DNA of 64,000 bases from Poecilobothrus nobilitatus (taxonomy: Eukaryota; Arthropoda; Insecta; Diptera; Dolichopodidae), in contig OX352773.1 of the NCBI GenBank assembly GCA_947095535.1, forward strand, positions 72,372,591-72,436,590, written 5' to 3'. Shown piece after piece: positions 44,477-57,570 of this stretch. A program made the translations under genes and the position numbers. The first letter of the stretch is position 1. Every line of letters begins with the position of its first letter. The notes under the pieces were generated by a model. That model was not told where the DNA came from and ran no database searches. It was given only the letters and a program-made list of their open reading frames with translations.

Positions 44477-47400
44477 CACTGACCGATTTGTTATAGAATT
44501 ATTAGTATATTGTGTTTTGTCCGTTAACGTTTTCCTACTGTGTGCATTTGAAATTTGCCGAAATTTGCATTGATTACTGAATGTAAAACAATACTTTCAA
44601 ATACGAAATATATAAAAGGAATCCGCCCGAGAGTAAGTAATAAATTACAAATGTTTTTTTTTTTTTTGGGAAGTAATTTAAAGTTTCCATGGTTAAAGTA
44701 AAGGACTGCTTAAATAGTGATTAGGATTTAAATAAATTCCAGAGTGAATATTTTTTTTGTTTTTTGTAAAGACAAACTAAAAAAAGGGCGGGAAAAATTT
44801 TTTAAAACAATGAATCGTTAGTGTGAAAATGTTCTTTTAAAAAAATTATTCGGCATTAATTTGCTGAAGCAATCAATCTATAGCATTAATCTTTTTACAA
44901 AATTATCAATCATCTTAAAACGCGATTAAATACATTTGAAATCATTTTAGAATCAAAGATGTTTATATTTCCTGTTTTTTTTAAGTTTTTAGCGGTACGC
45001 TAGGAAAATTGATATTGAGGCGATTTTGAATTAAAGGAATACAAAATTAATACAACAAATTTTCAACTACTTGATCAAAAAACATAACCGGAATAAAATA
45101 ACACCGCAAATATAATGCCAAAAACATTCGACCGCTGTTCATTTTCAAATTTCATTTACATAACATTTTGGTACGTGATGGGACAAATTAAATTAAACGG
45201 ATATAAAATAAAGCGTATATAAAAATTTTAATAGAAAACGAATATTTCATTTTTTTCCAGAAAGTTTACATGTGTCAATATTACAAAAGCCAATATTTCA
45301 AAATCAGAGTACATATTTCGTTTTCGCTGAATATTTATATAAATTGTATGTATATGCGAGATTCTGAAATAGGAAGGATTTTATATTCGGTTACCAAATC
45401 AAAGTGAGTAAAAGTTTTTTTTAGCAAAAAATCTTTTTATAAAATGAAATAACGCCACAAAAAAAAAAAAATTTTACGGTGTTATTTCATTGTCGTATGA
45501 ATTCATATCGCCGAACTTTATATTGTAAGATAGGAAGAAAAATAGAAACAATCCAATAGATAAGATCCTTGTGATTTCAAATTAAAAGAACTGACCGCGA
45601 CTATAACGAAACAATCAAAAAGGGATAGAGAAAGCGTTAAGAATTTATGAATCTTATAAGTATACATATATGTTATTATTTTTGAATATAATATTTCCAA
45701 TAAATATAACTGAAAATAAAAAAATATCATATCACATTAATTCATCATATATGATATTAACATTACAAATAGAACAGCGAGAAACTTCTTTAAAACAAAA
45801 TATTTATAGAATCAAAAACAGATTATTATTTCTTTTGCATGCTATCGAAAAGATAAAAACAAAAATTAGTCTTATATTCTTTTTCTTCCCTAAATAAAAT
45901 ATGTTTGAAAGAAAATTATTTCAAGAAAAAAAAAAACAGATCGAATATGTTAACATTAAATCTTTATGGAGCTTATGGAAGAGATGAGAGGTGAAAAACA
46001 AAAAATAACAAAAGAAAAACAAGTTAAATTTAATATCAAGTTGTTGTTGTAATTCTCTACTGTTTTGTATCATACTTTTTATAAATATATGTACATCATA
46101 GACACAGAAGCAGAAACAGAAGCAGAGACATCTAAGGATATCTGTCTGCAATTCTTTAAACACTTTTGTTTCATTTATTATTATACTACATATATATACA
46201 TATACTATAATCTTATATAAAAATATACAATTTTATTTCATATAATGTATAAATGTATAACATGTAAGTATGTAGATTGCAAAATTTTTATTTTTCTTAT
46301 TTTTTTTTTAGTTGTTATTTTAAATATCACTTTGAATTCAGTTAATTTTTTTTTTGTTTTTGTAGTACAAAATTGTATTTCACTGTAGTTTTAATAGATT
46401 TATATATAAATATATAACAAAAACTAATATAGGTACATCCATATTATATATCATATAAGGTTATATTATGTGTTAAAATTCAGATATTAGAAATATATGT
46501 AGAATCACTAAAAATGGCAAATATCCTTTTAAAAAGAAATCCTTTAAAACAATTTTTTTTTTGGTTTGTAAATTAAGAGCAAAAATATATCCTTTAGATA
46601 CATCTCATCAGTTTTTTTTAATTTTTTTTTGTTTTTTTAAGTTTTAAAATTTTTATTTTTGTTTTATTATTTGAAGGTGGAACTTTTTTTAAGGATTCTA
46701 TTAATACAGAAAATAGGTATAGATATAGATAGAAAGGTAATATATACCTATATATTTTTTTTTCAAACAATTTATTTTCATTATTTTCTATTTTTTGTTT
46801 CTTGTAAAACTATACATATTTTTTTTTTTTTTTAAAACCATAAATTTACGACACCTTATCCCTATATAAATGTGTACTTATACATAATACGTATATATTA
46901 TATATATATATATCGAATACGGAATAAATGTAAATATAAGAAAAAATGTTACTTAGAAAATAAAAAGAACCCATTATTATTCATTTGTCAACATTTAAAA
47001 TTTTTCGAACTTTTACAGTAACATCATCATATAATATAAATCTTAATAAAAAAAAAAACTTATACATATTATGTACATATGTATATATGCATGAATGAAC
47101 TTAACTACATAATATTTTTTTTTTTATATAAGTAAATTCAATCAAAGAAACGGATACCTAACAAAAAAAAAATAAAGAAGTGTACCTAATGACAGTGATG
47201 AAGTTTGAATATAAAGAAGAAGAATATTGGTAGGGTATATAGGGAGGTATAATTAAAGTAGGTATTCGTTATAAATATAAAAGATGGAAAAGAATCGAAA
47301 TAAATATGATTGGGGCAATAAAATTATTGAAAGATAAATCTCTGTATGTCCATACTTATACATATAAATACGAATTTGAAAAAAAAATTTCCCGATTTTT

Positions 47401-48076
47401 ATACATGAACATACAGTTGTATATTGTTTATTGTGTTGGGTCCTTGATAAAAATAATAATATATACAATATGTATATATGTAATATATATTATATCAATT
47501 TATTATAATTACAAATATAGTATATTATATATAAACCTATACAGTACCTGTATATACCCTCTAATATATATATATGTACATATCTCTATAAGAAGATATA
47601 CGTGAGTATATGTCTATTGTTCCTACATCCCATACTATATGATTTAAATTCATATCTTATTATATTATATGTGCACATATATATAATAGTGTCAATTCAA
47701 CACTTTTTCTTTTTGTACGCTTTTCAATACCATGTATTAGAATATTTACGTATAGAAATATTCCATGTATACATGGATGGATGAATATTTATATCTATAA
47801 AAAAAATTTAAATAATTAATAAACAGTACAGTTTAAATGTATTGCAATACTAGGCACTCTAGGTATACTTTTATCAGTCAATTCAGTGTTAAATTTTGAA
47901 AGGTTTATCTATATACACAGGATAAGTGAATTAATATCTTTTAAAATTTAAAATAGATTTCGTTTTTCTAAATTAAAAAAAAGGTTTTTTTTTTATTAAA
48001 TTTGGGGGTTGATAATTAAATTCAAATACATATGAAAATATAAGGTACATACTAGAAAACTAATACAAGATTCAAC
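44477..48076. other. AT-rich, mostly homopolymer-rich block
   Basis: Contains one R6 copy at 45327-45395, A/T runs, and a TATA-rich region at 47450-47600. Frames of 60-99 codons here (for example 47306-47605 plus, Ile/Tyr-rich) follow the AT words and are not called. Confidence 0.65.
45327..45395 (+). repeat. R6 repeat copy 3
   Basis: CTGAATATTTATATAAATTG, then TATATGCGAGATTCTGAAAT, AGGAAGGATTTTATATTCGG follow the same order as the units at 13166. A single partial unit without clear inverted ends. Confidence 0.65.
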
Positions 48077-48225
48077 TTTTTTTTTTGTCTATGGGAGGTG
48101 GAAATCTTCTAAAGAATAACGACACCAACAATTCCTTCTTGGTTTGGTAGTATCAGATGTTTACTGAATCTACCTTTAGTCAATATAATGGAATGAAACT
48201 CCTAAATGCTAATGAAGTATATTGG
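48077..48225 (-). repeat. Retroposon-like repeat R5, copy 2
   Basis: Minus-strand partner of 44337-44476, ending TTTCCACCTCCCATAGAC followed by an A run of ten (T run at 48077-48086 on the plus strand). Confidence 0.75.
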
Positions 48226-48500
48226 TATATTTAAATATTACGGGTAATATAGAAGATAGGACAAGGATGCGGAAACATTGAATGGGGAGTGGAACTGTAA
48301 GGGAACAATGAATTCCTCTATTCGTTATTACTATTTTGCTAACAAGGACTACAACCATCAACAATTACAACTTGCAGTAGTATCTATATAACACATTCCT
48401 GTATGAGGTAATAATTGAAGGAAACCGCACTGTCACTGTAGCAACTATTATAATATTGGTATTTATTATTATTTACCGCAGAGTCAAGAGAGTGGATTAC
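48226..48500. other. Non-coding stretch
   Basis: Moderately complex DNA at 48240-48480 without a recognised element. Part may be the body of the tRNA-like family S2, whose head lies at 48508-48588. Confidence 0.45.
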
Positions 48501-48507
48501 TGCGTAT

Positions 48508-48588
48508 ATATGACCTGAACGGGGTTTGAAGACAAGATTCTTCCCTTGAAAGGCTGGTGACTTAATCGCTACACCATGAGTCATATAA
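48508..48588 (-). repeat. tRNA-like sequence (family S2), copy 2
   Basis: On the minus strand TGACTCATGGTGTAGCGATT opens an A box (TGGTGTAGCGATTAAGTCACC), CCTTTCAAGG forms an anticodon-like loop, and GTCTTCAAACCCCG is a B box. The acceptor ends TGACTCA and TTCAGGTCA pair in part. Head, loop and T-arm match the copy at 16961, where CCTTTCATT stands in the loop. Decay in the stems excludes a working tRNA. The minus 66-codon frame over it is a shadow. Confidence 0.7.
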
Positions 48589-48965
48589 CTGTGACGAAAG
48601 TAAAAGTGATTATATTTTATTATTAATTTAGGTTAGATTAAATCACTTGTAACAGACTTTAACTTTATCAGACTGCATAGTATCATTAATAATAAAACTT
48701 TGTATGTATTTTGCTGTAAACTTCATTTACTTTATTATGAAGTTGAAGTTTCTTTATAATAGAATTTTGTATTTAAACAATTTTAAATTTTTACTATGAA
48801 ATCATTTCCATAATTGTATTATGTGCATAGGCATATAGATATAAACACAGTCAATAGTTTTGAATATAATATTATGTATGAAATGACCTAGAAATGACTC
48901 TGATTTAATACTTACAATATTTGTTTTTCTTTATAGTCTATACGTCTACCATAAAAATGTGACAC

Positions 48966-49062
48966 AGCCTCACACAACCTTTCCTTTACAGGTGTCGCTG
49001 TAAATATCGTAAAGGTTTATTATTCTCACAGCATGTCTGGCATTCGAACCCACACCACCTAG
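48966..49062 (-). mobile_element. tRNA-derived SINE (family S1), 5'-truncated
   Basis: The minus strand starts at about GGTGGTGTGGGTTCGAATGC (B box). The body follows: GTGAGAATAATAAACC, CGATATTTACAGCGACACCTG and GGAAAGGTTGTGTGAGGC. The A box and head are missing. Truncation at the 5' side fits incomplete reverse transcription. Confidence 0.8.
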
Positions 49063-49430
49063 AAATTAGATATAGAGCTTTAGGATCTTTCAAACCTACA
49101 ACAGTTTTTCTTCTAATATTCTTTGAATTAAAGGCTTCTTTTAATTAAAACATTCATACATACAAACATATTATATTTTTAAATTAAAATTAATTTAATT
49201 CTTATATTTTATCTTAGAGTAAGACTAAAACAATTGCAGAAATTTTTAATTGAGAACCTACTGTTTTACAAAAAAAATAAAAAAACAGTTTTATTATTTT
49301 TAATTTCCCTTCAAACGAAATATAGACTACATCCATACATATGTACATACATATATCAAATCAATTCCTTTTTAATAAATGAATACTTACAGAGAATAAA
49401 AGAAAAAAAAAAACAAAAAAAATTCCTTAT
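49063..49430. other. AT-rich stretch
   Basis: No gene or element is recognised. The 142-codon plus frame at 49234-49662 runs out of this stretch into Phe/Leu/Ser-rich and Lys-rich low complexity and is not called. Confidence 0.6.
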
Positions 49431-50020
49431 CACCACGCTTATAACAATATTCCTTAAATTTTTTTCGTTCTCTCTCTCTCTCTTTTCTTTTTACTCTGTT
49501 ATTTTTTTTTTATTCCAAAATCCAAACAAACGATACATCGACATTCGACAGTCGACTCGACACATTCATGTACCCATTGAAAAACAAAAAAAATCTTTTT
49601 CTCACCTCCCTACAAAATACAACTCAAGTTTGTACGATTGTCACAACAAAAAAAAATTATAGATTTATTTCTCTTCTGTTGTTTTTTTTTCATACAATTT
49701 ATTTTATTTTTCTCATATCTTTCCCACTTCCCCTCATTCTTTTATTCCTTCGACAACATAAGATTTTATTTGAAAAAAATTTTTCTTTTTGCTTTTCTTG
49801 TTATTGTTTTTTATTGCTTTTTTTTATGAGAAAAAAAAACAAAACGAATAACCGATAAATTGTTGCTGAACTGAACCTATCAAATCAAATAGTTTTCGAT
49901 CATTTATGGGGCGGAGTTGATATCTTTCATTCGGTCGTTGCTATTTAATATTGTGTTGTTGTTGTTATTATTGTTGTTGCTGTTGTTGTTGTACTGTTGT
50001 AATACTGTTGCTTATGGCTA
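49431..50020. other. Island with CT and GTT microsatellites and varied sequence
   Basis: Includes (CT)n at 49469-49484, a cluster of CGAC words at 49548-49563 (CATCGACATTCGACAGTCGA), and a (GTT)n-type tract at 49953-49999 (minus strand AAC/CAA repeats). It also has a GC-richer piece at 49900-49945. On the minus strand the AAC tract lies in a short open frame ending NSNDRMKDINSAP then a stop, with AATAAA-like signals about 110 bases beyond. All three frames are open through the repeat, so coding is doubtful. The mix of features is seen in insect UTRs and promoters, but nothing here proves that. Confidence 0.35.
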
Positions 50021-52500
50021 TTGGTAACAAATATAAGAAAATACGATAATAAAAATAACATACAATACAAAAAAAAAATAACAGCAAGAAGAACAACTAT
50101 ACAGTTGGAAAACAAAAACAAACTGTTTATGGTGTTATTATTATATCTGTTATATTTTAATTTATATGTACGTATATTTATTCCTTTAAATGTATTTTAG
50201 GAAACTCATGTATTGAAAGGAATGTATTATGAGATGTATTGATTTTGTGTATTATTGGTAAATTGGTATTGGCAAATAATATTCGATATTGTATGAATAC
50301 CCCAAAATTAAAAATATACTGTAGGTACATATGTATGTACATATTATGTATACATTTTTGCATGGAAGTACATTGGAGTAGTGTGGGTATGAATAAAATA
50401 AAAAATGTAAAATAATGTACCTACCAAACTAATATGTTTAAAGAGAAAAAAAAATTGTATAAGTAAAGATGTTTCGAAAAATAATATATATTGACATAAC
50501 ATATGTATATGTACGGACTATAGATATACATATGAATTTCGATAATTTAAGAGTAAATATACATAAATAATACAATATTTAAAATATGGTATATGTATCG
50601 ACGTATGTAGGTATAATAAAAAAATATATAAAATATATCTGGTTGATCTGGTGGAAGTGAAAAAAAAGTAATAAAGAAGTTTTAAGTATGGTTCAAGGGC
50701 GTTCATCTTTGAATTTAACAGGATTTATACACATACTGTAAAAATAATGTATACCTGTATGCATATAACATTAATTAGAAATATTTGCAGCTAATATTGA
50801 ACAAAATTGATTTATATTTATATATTGTAATACCAATAATCCTTATTTTTTTGACAATATTTCTTTACTTAATTAATTAATGAATAGCAAAACTATTATA
50901 AGCTGATGTTTTAATATTTCGTTGATCTAAAAATCATGTTTCGGTTGCTTCCAAAAAAAAATTTTCACGTCCCTACATTTTTTTTCACTGATTTTGATCA
51001 CGTGATTCTTATGCGTCAAGTTTAAACTTTCCCTAAGGATAACTTTTCAAAAGCTCATTCTTTATCATCAGCTATAATAATTTGTACAAGAACATATTGG
51101 CCACTTAATAATTGAGTTTCAGTTGAAATTTTTTCTTAATACATACTTTATTAGTAGGTACTATTTTATTAAGTATGTATATTAAATAAATTGTATGTAT
51201 TTAAGTGAGTATAAAAATACATTGAAAAAATGTCAATAACTTTTTTTTTTTGTTAATAGACATTTTTTTTTGTATGAATAATTTTTATTGTTGTTTTTTT
51301 TTTTTATGTATTACTGCTGTATACATTTTTTATTTCGTAATTTTTTTTTATTTCAATATGCGTTAAAATTTATTGTCATATTTATATATTTATATGAATG
51401 TTTATACTTGCATATAGAAATATTATTATGTACCTATTTAGATATAATATGTATGTACTATTATTTTATTAAAAAAAAAAAGCAAAGAAAAAAAAATATA
51501 AATATATAGGTACCTAATATATAATATGATATTTTCTTTTAGTATAGAATTTTCCCGTGTACATATATATATATATATATGTATATAGAAAAAAAAAGAA
51601 AGAAAAACAAAAAATAACGATAATATGAAAAAAGAAGGAAGAAAAAGAACAAGAAAAAAAAATATATAGATTGGGAATATAGTAATACCTATAATAGGAA
51701 AATGAAAAAAAAAAAAGTAATTGAGAAAACGACAAAATGAAAAAAAATAAATAAATAAATGTACATATAAATATATACATACATATATATATACATATAT
51801 ACCTTCTCCTTTTTAATTCATTGGATTGGATGAGAAAAAAAAACGTCGATTTTTATTTTATTTTAATATTATATAAGTACCTACCTATATATATACATAC
51901 TTAAAATATATACATATATTGGACTATATATACATATAATGAATTTACTATATATACATATATTATATATACTTATATAGTAAATTCACATTTATTTTAT
52001 TTTATTTAATGCATTGGAAACGAAACAAACGAAAAAAAAATATATGAAATTATTTTTAACAAGGACAACATATAACGACAGCAATAAAATCTATCTATGT
52101 AAGAAAAAAAAATATATAATAATAATAATAAAAAAAAAAATGAAATAAATATAGTAAAAAAAAAAAATTAAAGAGAAGGTATAGAAAAAAAAAAAAGATA
52201 TAAGAAAAGTTAAAATTTGGGTGCGGCGTTATATATTTTACAATAAATATACAATAAATACTTAAAATAGAAGCATATTTAAAAAGATTTTCAACCAATA
52301 AAATCAATACATATACATACTTAATATATTTTATTTAAGTAAATTATAACAAAAATAACACCAAAATGAAGGTGAAAAAATATATAGATATATGTACTTA
52401 TACATATATATATTGAAATAATATTTTATTTATGTACAAAAAAAAGATAAAATTCAAATTAATATTGAATAACAATTTGAAAAACAATTGGATTATATTT
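50021..52500. other. Homopolymer- and AT-word-rich block
   Basis: Dense A/T runs and TATA words. A short inverted repeat GAATTTACTATATA / TATATAGTAAATTC lies at 51941-51987. Frames of 61-88 codons (51288-51509, 51514-51780, 52095-52307) are Phe/Tyr/Ile-rich artefacts of composition. Confidence 0.7.
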
Positions 52501-52508
52501 TATTTTAG

Positions 52509-52591
52509 GTACATTGTTGGATCCTTTTCAAACTTTACTGAGAAATACGTTAAATGATGTGATGAACGCTGTATGGGATGATATATTTTGA
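52509..52591 (+). other. Candidate terminal exon in a GC-richer island
   Basis: TATATTTTATTTTAG is a good splice acceptor just before 52509. The downstream frame reads TLLDPFQTLLRNTLND then VMNAVWDDIF and a stop at 52589. After this stop the same frame continues protein-like (GQFMRPTYLTSHSTYIDG), with one more TGA before KGPKRKFCELSFSK. The island at about 52509-52770 is thus either a terminal exon followed by UTR, or a decayed coding sequence with two TGA stops. I recognise no family. Confidence 0.22.
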
Positions 52592-52770
52592 CAAAGCAAT
52601 GGAAACATTAAAGGCCAATTTATGAGACCAACTTACTTAACGAGCCACAGCACCTACATTGATGGAAATAGGGACCTCTGAAAAGGGCCTAAACGAAAGT
52701 TCTGTGAGCTTTCCTTTTCGAAAACGTGTATAATGCTATTTAATATTCAATGATTTCGATACAGGGTATT

Positions 52771-53421
52771 TAAGAATAAAGAATTTAAAAAAAAATTCAG
52801 ATTTTTATTAAATTTAAAAAAAAATATATTGATATAATGGTAACAAGTTTTATTATCCTTTTATTCTTAAATTTTGTTTTAGGCACAAATTTTTACTACA
52901 AAAAACTAAAAAATTAAACTAGAAGATTTTTAATTGGTAAATTAAATTGAATATAAATTTTATCATTTAAGTATAGAATATACATACGTAAAAGTATATA
53001 ATTATGTCTAACCACTAACTTAAAGATAGAATTCTATTATTAAATTTAATACCTAAATATTTATCTTTTTTACTTCTGGGCATTTTTTTAATAGTATCAA
53101 TTATCAATTGAATATCTATACGTAATTTAAGAAAGCAGATAATTTACCAAAATGTAATTTACTTAATCTATACGTTACAAAGTTTTACCATATTATGGTA
53201 AAGCACACAAATATATTTTAGTACAATTTGAATTTACGATGTTCGAAGAAATAATTTTAATTTTGTTAAAAAAATTAAACATTTAAAATTATTGGTTTTA
53301 TTGATCCAATTTTTACTATTAAAACTAACTTAAAAACTCAAAAGGAATAGGTCATATATATATACCACCATAATATTGTGGTTATGCCTATATTAAAAAA
53401 CAAATTTGAAAAATAATTGAA
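52771..53421. other. AT-rich non-coding stretch
   Basis: Nothing is recognised. Confidence 0.6.
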
Positions 53422-53480
53422 GGGGTCCTCGGTATCCTATAGTGGGTAAAAGCGTCATAAGAAGAGCCGATCCCATTTAA
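53422..53480 (+). mobile_element. tRNA-derived SINE (family S1), 5' fragment
   Basis: GGGGTCCTCGGTATCCTATA followed by GTGGGTAAAAGCGT matches the head of the family, including its A box. The B box and body are absent, so this is a deleted remnant. Confidence 0.6.
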
Positions 53481-56400
53481 AGAAGGATTAGGCTAAAATT
53501 AAACAAGGAGCAAACCTAATATCTTTTAAATTAAACTTAAAAAGAGTTTTATTATGTATTTGTTTATTTTCCATATATTTTATATACAAATTTATATACG
53601 TATATAGATGTTATTTATAGATAAAATCTTGAAGTCAGATTATTAGAGTGTAATTTTAATATATCACTTACAACGAACATTCAAATTGTAATAGACGGGG
53701 TGAATTAAATTTTTGTTGTATACCTGTAAATTACAGAAAGAACTGCGTCTAACGAACCGCCTAAATTCACCTATTTTTATTCATAATATGAAGAATTTTC
53801 TTAAATAGACCAAAAAAATAAAATTTTACAAACATACATAAGTTTTTATAAAAAAAAAACTTTAAATTTGAAGGTTTACGCTTTGACATTTTTCTTTTGC
53901 TAGATATAAGAATAATATTGTTGTAGAGTAAAAGTAAATATTAGTTACATTAAAACTTAAACTCAAACGATTCTATATATTTTATAAAGGATACCCTATA
54001 ACCATAACTCAATTATTAAATGTGAAATTTTGTTATGAATTCTCTATCGACAAGTAAATAAATGAATAAATAAAAACTTTAGTTTATGCATTATAAAAAC
54101 CATTATACTTTTTAATAAAATATTTATAAAAAAATAGAATAAAAAAACAGACAGTATCTTTAAGAATTAAATAAATTAGGAAAATCCTTAAGCGTTAAAA
54201 AATGTTTAAAAAACAAAAATTTTTCGAATTTTTCGAACAAAAAATTCGATTAAAACAATGATAATCTTGTTTTAATCGAGATTTCAGATAATACTCGTAA
54301 GTATAAAAATAAACTTTATTTAATCTATCTGTAATTAATAGAAAATTTATAGAAATTAATAAAATTTGAAATACAATTAGTAAATATTCTAATGATATTG
54401 ACATAATACCAACTCTATAACATCTATCGAAATTAATAATTTGATAAATTAACTAAAATAAATAAACGCTATTTTTTTTTTTTCTTTTTATATATTCAAT
54501 AAGAATAGGCACTTAGGATAGATATATTTTTTTTTTCTCTCTAAATTTTTTCAAGGTTATATACAACACATTCCATTAATAATTGTTCAACATAAATCAA
54601 CAAATTAATTTATCCTTGCCAACATCAATTTTAATTTAATTAAATTCAATTTAACCTTAAAAAATACTCCTATACAACAACAATATAAACACATAGGTAA
54701 TAGGTATTATATAGTTTATATTTTTATTACACAGGAAATAAACTAAATAATAAAATTTCTATCAGAAATTAGTCATACATATAATACAAAAAAAAAAAAA
54801 AATAATCCTATAGATATAAATATACATACATATCTAAATATGTATGTATCTATTAAATCCTATTTTTAATACCATATAAATAGTTGTAGACAGTTAAAAA
54901 ACAAAAAAACAGAAAAAAAAAAAACAATAACAAAAAATAAAACGTTCTTTAAATTATTGTACTTTAAAAACTTGGTTTATTACCACAAAAAAAAATATAT
55001 AAATATGTATATATATATATAAAAAAAGTAAAATTAACAACAATAATAAAAAAATAAACGTTAAAACAATCAAAATATTCACTATACTTTAATTTTTAAC
55101 ATAATTTTGGTGCAGTAAATCCGACAAAAAAAAAAAAATTGTTTCAATGTTTTATACTTTAACTTTTCTTTTTTTTTTTGTACTTTAACTTTCTATATTA
55201 GAGTTAAACATTGTTATTTTTACTTTAACTATTTTGAATTTAGAAAATTATTATAGGTACTAATGTACTATATATTGTTTATATATATACGTTCTATAGA
55301 TAGTATTTATTTCGATATATATATATATATATATATATATACCTATTATGCAAAATTAGAGCATTACTTTATCATTGTCTGACTACGTCAACCTTGCGAT
55401 ATTCTTCTCTTTATTTTTTTTTGTTCTAATTTTAAATTTTATGTTGTCTGTTTAGAAGGCGACACAAGGTGTTTTGTTTGTCTGAATCCTCTTATATACT
55501 TATATATTATCTAAAATTTTATATAAAATAATATACATATACCTACTTATACATTATGTATATATATCCATACAAATTTTATAATTCTAAAAACAGAAAT
55601 ATTATTTTATTTTGATTTCTAATTTTTTATTATTACAAATTTAACCAAATTTAGCACTTCTTTAGGAGTTCATTTTCAAATAAAAAATAAAAAAAAAAAA
55701 AAAAAAAAAATTTCTAAACTTTATTTTTATACATATTTAAATAAAAAGCTAAAATTAAAAGTATATATATGTATAGTATTATATATGTATTATATATACT
55801 ATTTATTTTATATACATAATACGTATATAAAGTTTTTATGAAATTTATATAGGTATATGTATTTAGGTATATAATATGTAAATAGTAGTAAAGACTTGTA
55901 AAATAGGTATACATCAGTTAACATGCGCCAACTTTATTTATTTTTTATTTTTTTTTAATATGTACATATTTTTTAATATCCTCTCTCTATTTTCTTCATG
56001 TATTTATTAGAATGTATTTATGATTAAATATGTAATATTATGTATCCACACTTCCCCAAATTTTTGTTTTTTAATAAAAATACAAAAACTAAATATAAGT
56101 ACTTATATTAATTTCTCCTATCAAACTTAAATATTTATGTATGATAAACATGTTTGAAATATAATAATAATATAAATACTAAAGATAAATAATATATAAA
56201 AGTGCCTATATTATTATATACAATAAACGGATATAAAGTTAAATTTAAATTTTGTAAGGCAAAATTTTTTTACTTTAAAGATACATTTTTATATTTAAAA
56301 AAAAAATAAAATTTATTCAACGGGAAAATTATTAAAGAATTTTAAAGTAAGAATTATTTTTTGCATTTGTTTGTATGTAAACATTAGATATCAGACAACA

Positions 56401-57340
56401 TGAAAACTTTTTTTTAGATAAAATTTTCATTTTGGTTCAATTTGAACAAAATATTAAAGATGAAGGTTGAAAAATTGTGTTTTTTAAAAGTAAAAATAAA
56501 AAAAAAAAAACAAATAAATAAAAATATAAAAATAAAATTTTATTAGAAGATATTTGTATCTTATACATAATTTAAATAATTAAACATTTATTGTATTTAG
56601 GTATAAGATATTAAAAATTTAAGATACAATAATTGATTAGAAAAAAAAAACATTATTTGATTAGCTTTTATACGCTAAATATACTAATAAATTTTAACTG
56701 ATAATTCGAACAGTCGGTTTCCTATCTGGGCGCTGTAGATTAAAAAGATGTTTAAAAGATGTGCGTCCTCCTAGGAGTATATTACTTTACAGAACATTAA
56801 CTGTAAGCAATAAGCCCTCTATAGATTTTCAGTTTCTTTGAAATAGTAGGAAGCTGACAGAAGTATTACAAGTGGAAGCAAAATTGCCAACACGAAGAAA
56901 AAAGGAAGCATAATAGATCTACATCAAACGATTGTAGTATTACTTATACCTCTTAATTCTTAAATAATAACTGGAGCTTTAATCTAAGAAATTGTCACTT
57001 TGATTTGATTTTAAACACTATAGTTGTAAAATGTTCACTAACACAATATATTATGTTGTGTTTTGTTGAACCAGAAATATTCGAAATTACATTTGCCTTA
57101 AAAATTAAAGTTTAAAAATTTTCAAGAAATTAAAAAATAATAGAATTTCTTTTATTGTGATTGTCCCAAATTCTTTTTTAATTTGAATTAAAATAATAAC
57201 TATATTCTTAACAAGGATAAATTTTGAGTTGATTGTATTAATTTTGCGATACCCACATGAACACATGCTATATCCATAAAATTTTAACATTTTTTAATTT
57301 ATCTTTATTTCAAATATTTGACTTAATTAAGTGCTGAGAT
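53481..57340. other. AT-rich block, homopolymer-rich at 54470-56520
   Basis: Contains a hairpin at 54247-54278 (CGATTAAAACA / TGTTTTAATCG, 11-bp perfect stem), an (AT)n tract at 55315-55340 and a 22-base A run at 55689-55710. A more complex patch at 56690-56960 has protein-like scraps (NSRKLTEVLQVEAKLPTRRK on the plus strand) and a GAGGGCTTA MITE-end motif near 56811, but no element can be delimited. Frames of 61-69 codons are not supported. Confidence 0.6.
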
Positions 57341-57344
57341 ATGT

Positions 57345-57570
57345 ATTTATTGAAATTCCGGAGTTGTATGATAGCTACTAGACCCTGTTGCTCAAATTCA
57401 ATATCAAAATTGGTATTTATAAAAAAATTATATGGTAAACATAGAAAATCTTAACTCTATTATTTTTTGAGTTCTCGTGCGTATGTGTGGTCGGACCCGT
57501 ACGCAGATATTGCTAAAACAGTTGTAATATTTACTATTCTATATATTTAAGGTGTCACAAACAAATGGTA
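57345..57570 (+). repeat. Partial copy related to the 3' part of the 36137 element
   Basis: TTTTTTGAGTTCTCGTG, a GGTCGGACCCGTACG stretch, ATATTGCTAAAAC and AAGGTGTCACAAAC follow the order of TTTTTGAGTTATCGTG, CGGTCGGACGTACGG, ACATTGCTAAATC and GGTGGTTACAAAC at 37185-37315. The tandem units and the inverted end are not found here. A diverged, truncated relative. Confidence 0.6.

Noticed and set aside
47306..47605. 99-codon plus-strand frame
   Set aside because: Ile/Tyr-rich translation of TATA words.
49234..49662. 142-codon plus-strand open frame
   Set aside because: Its middle and end are Phe/Leu/Ser- and Lys-rich, derived from T and A runs and a CT microsatellite. No start context, domain or splice evidence.
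49953..49999. Poly-Asn or poly-Gln coding tract on the minus strand
   Set aside because: All three frames are open through the repeat and stops follow quickly. It behaves as a simple trinucleotide microsatellite.
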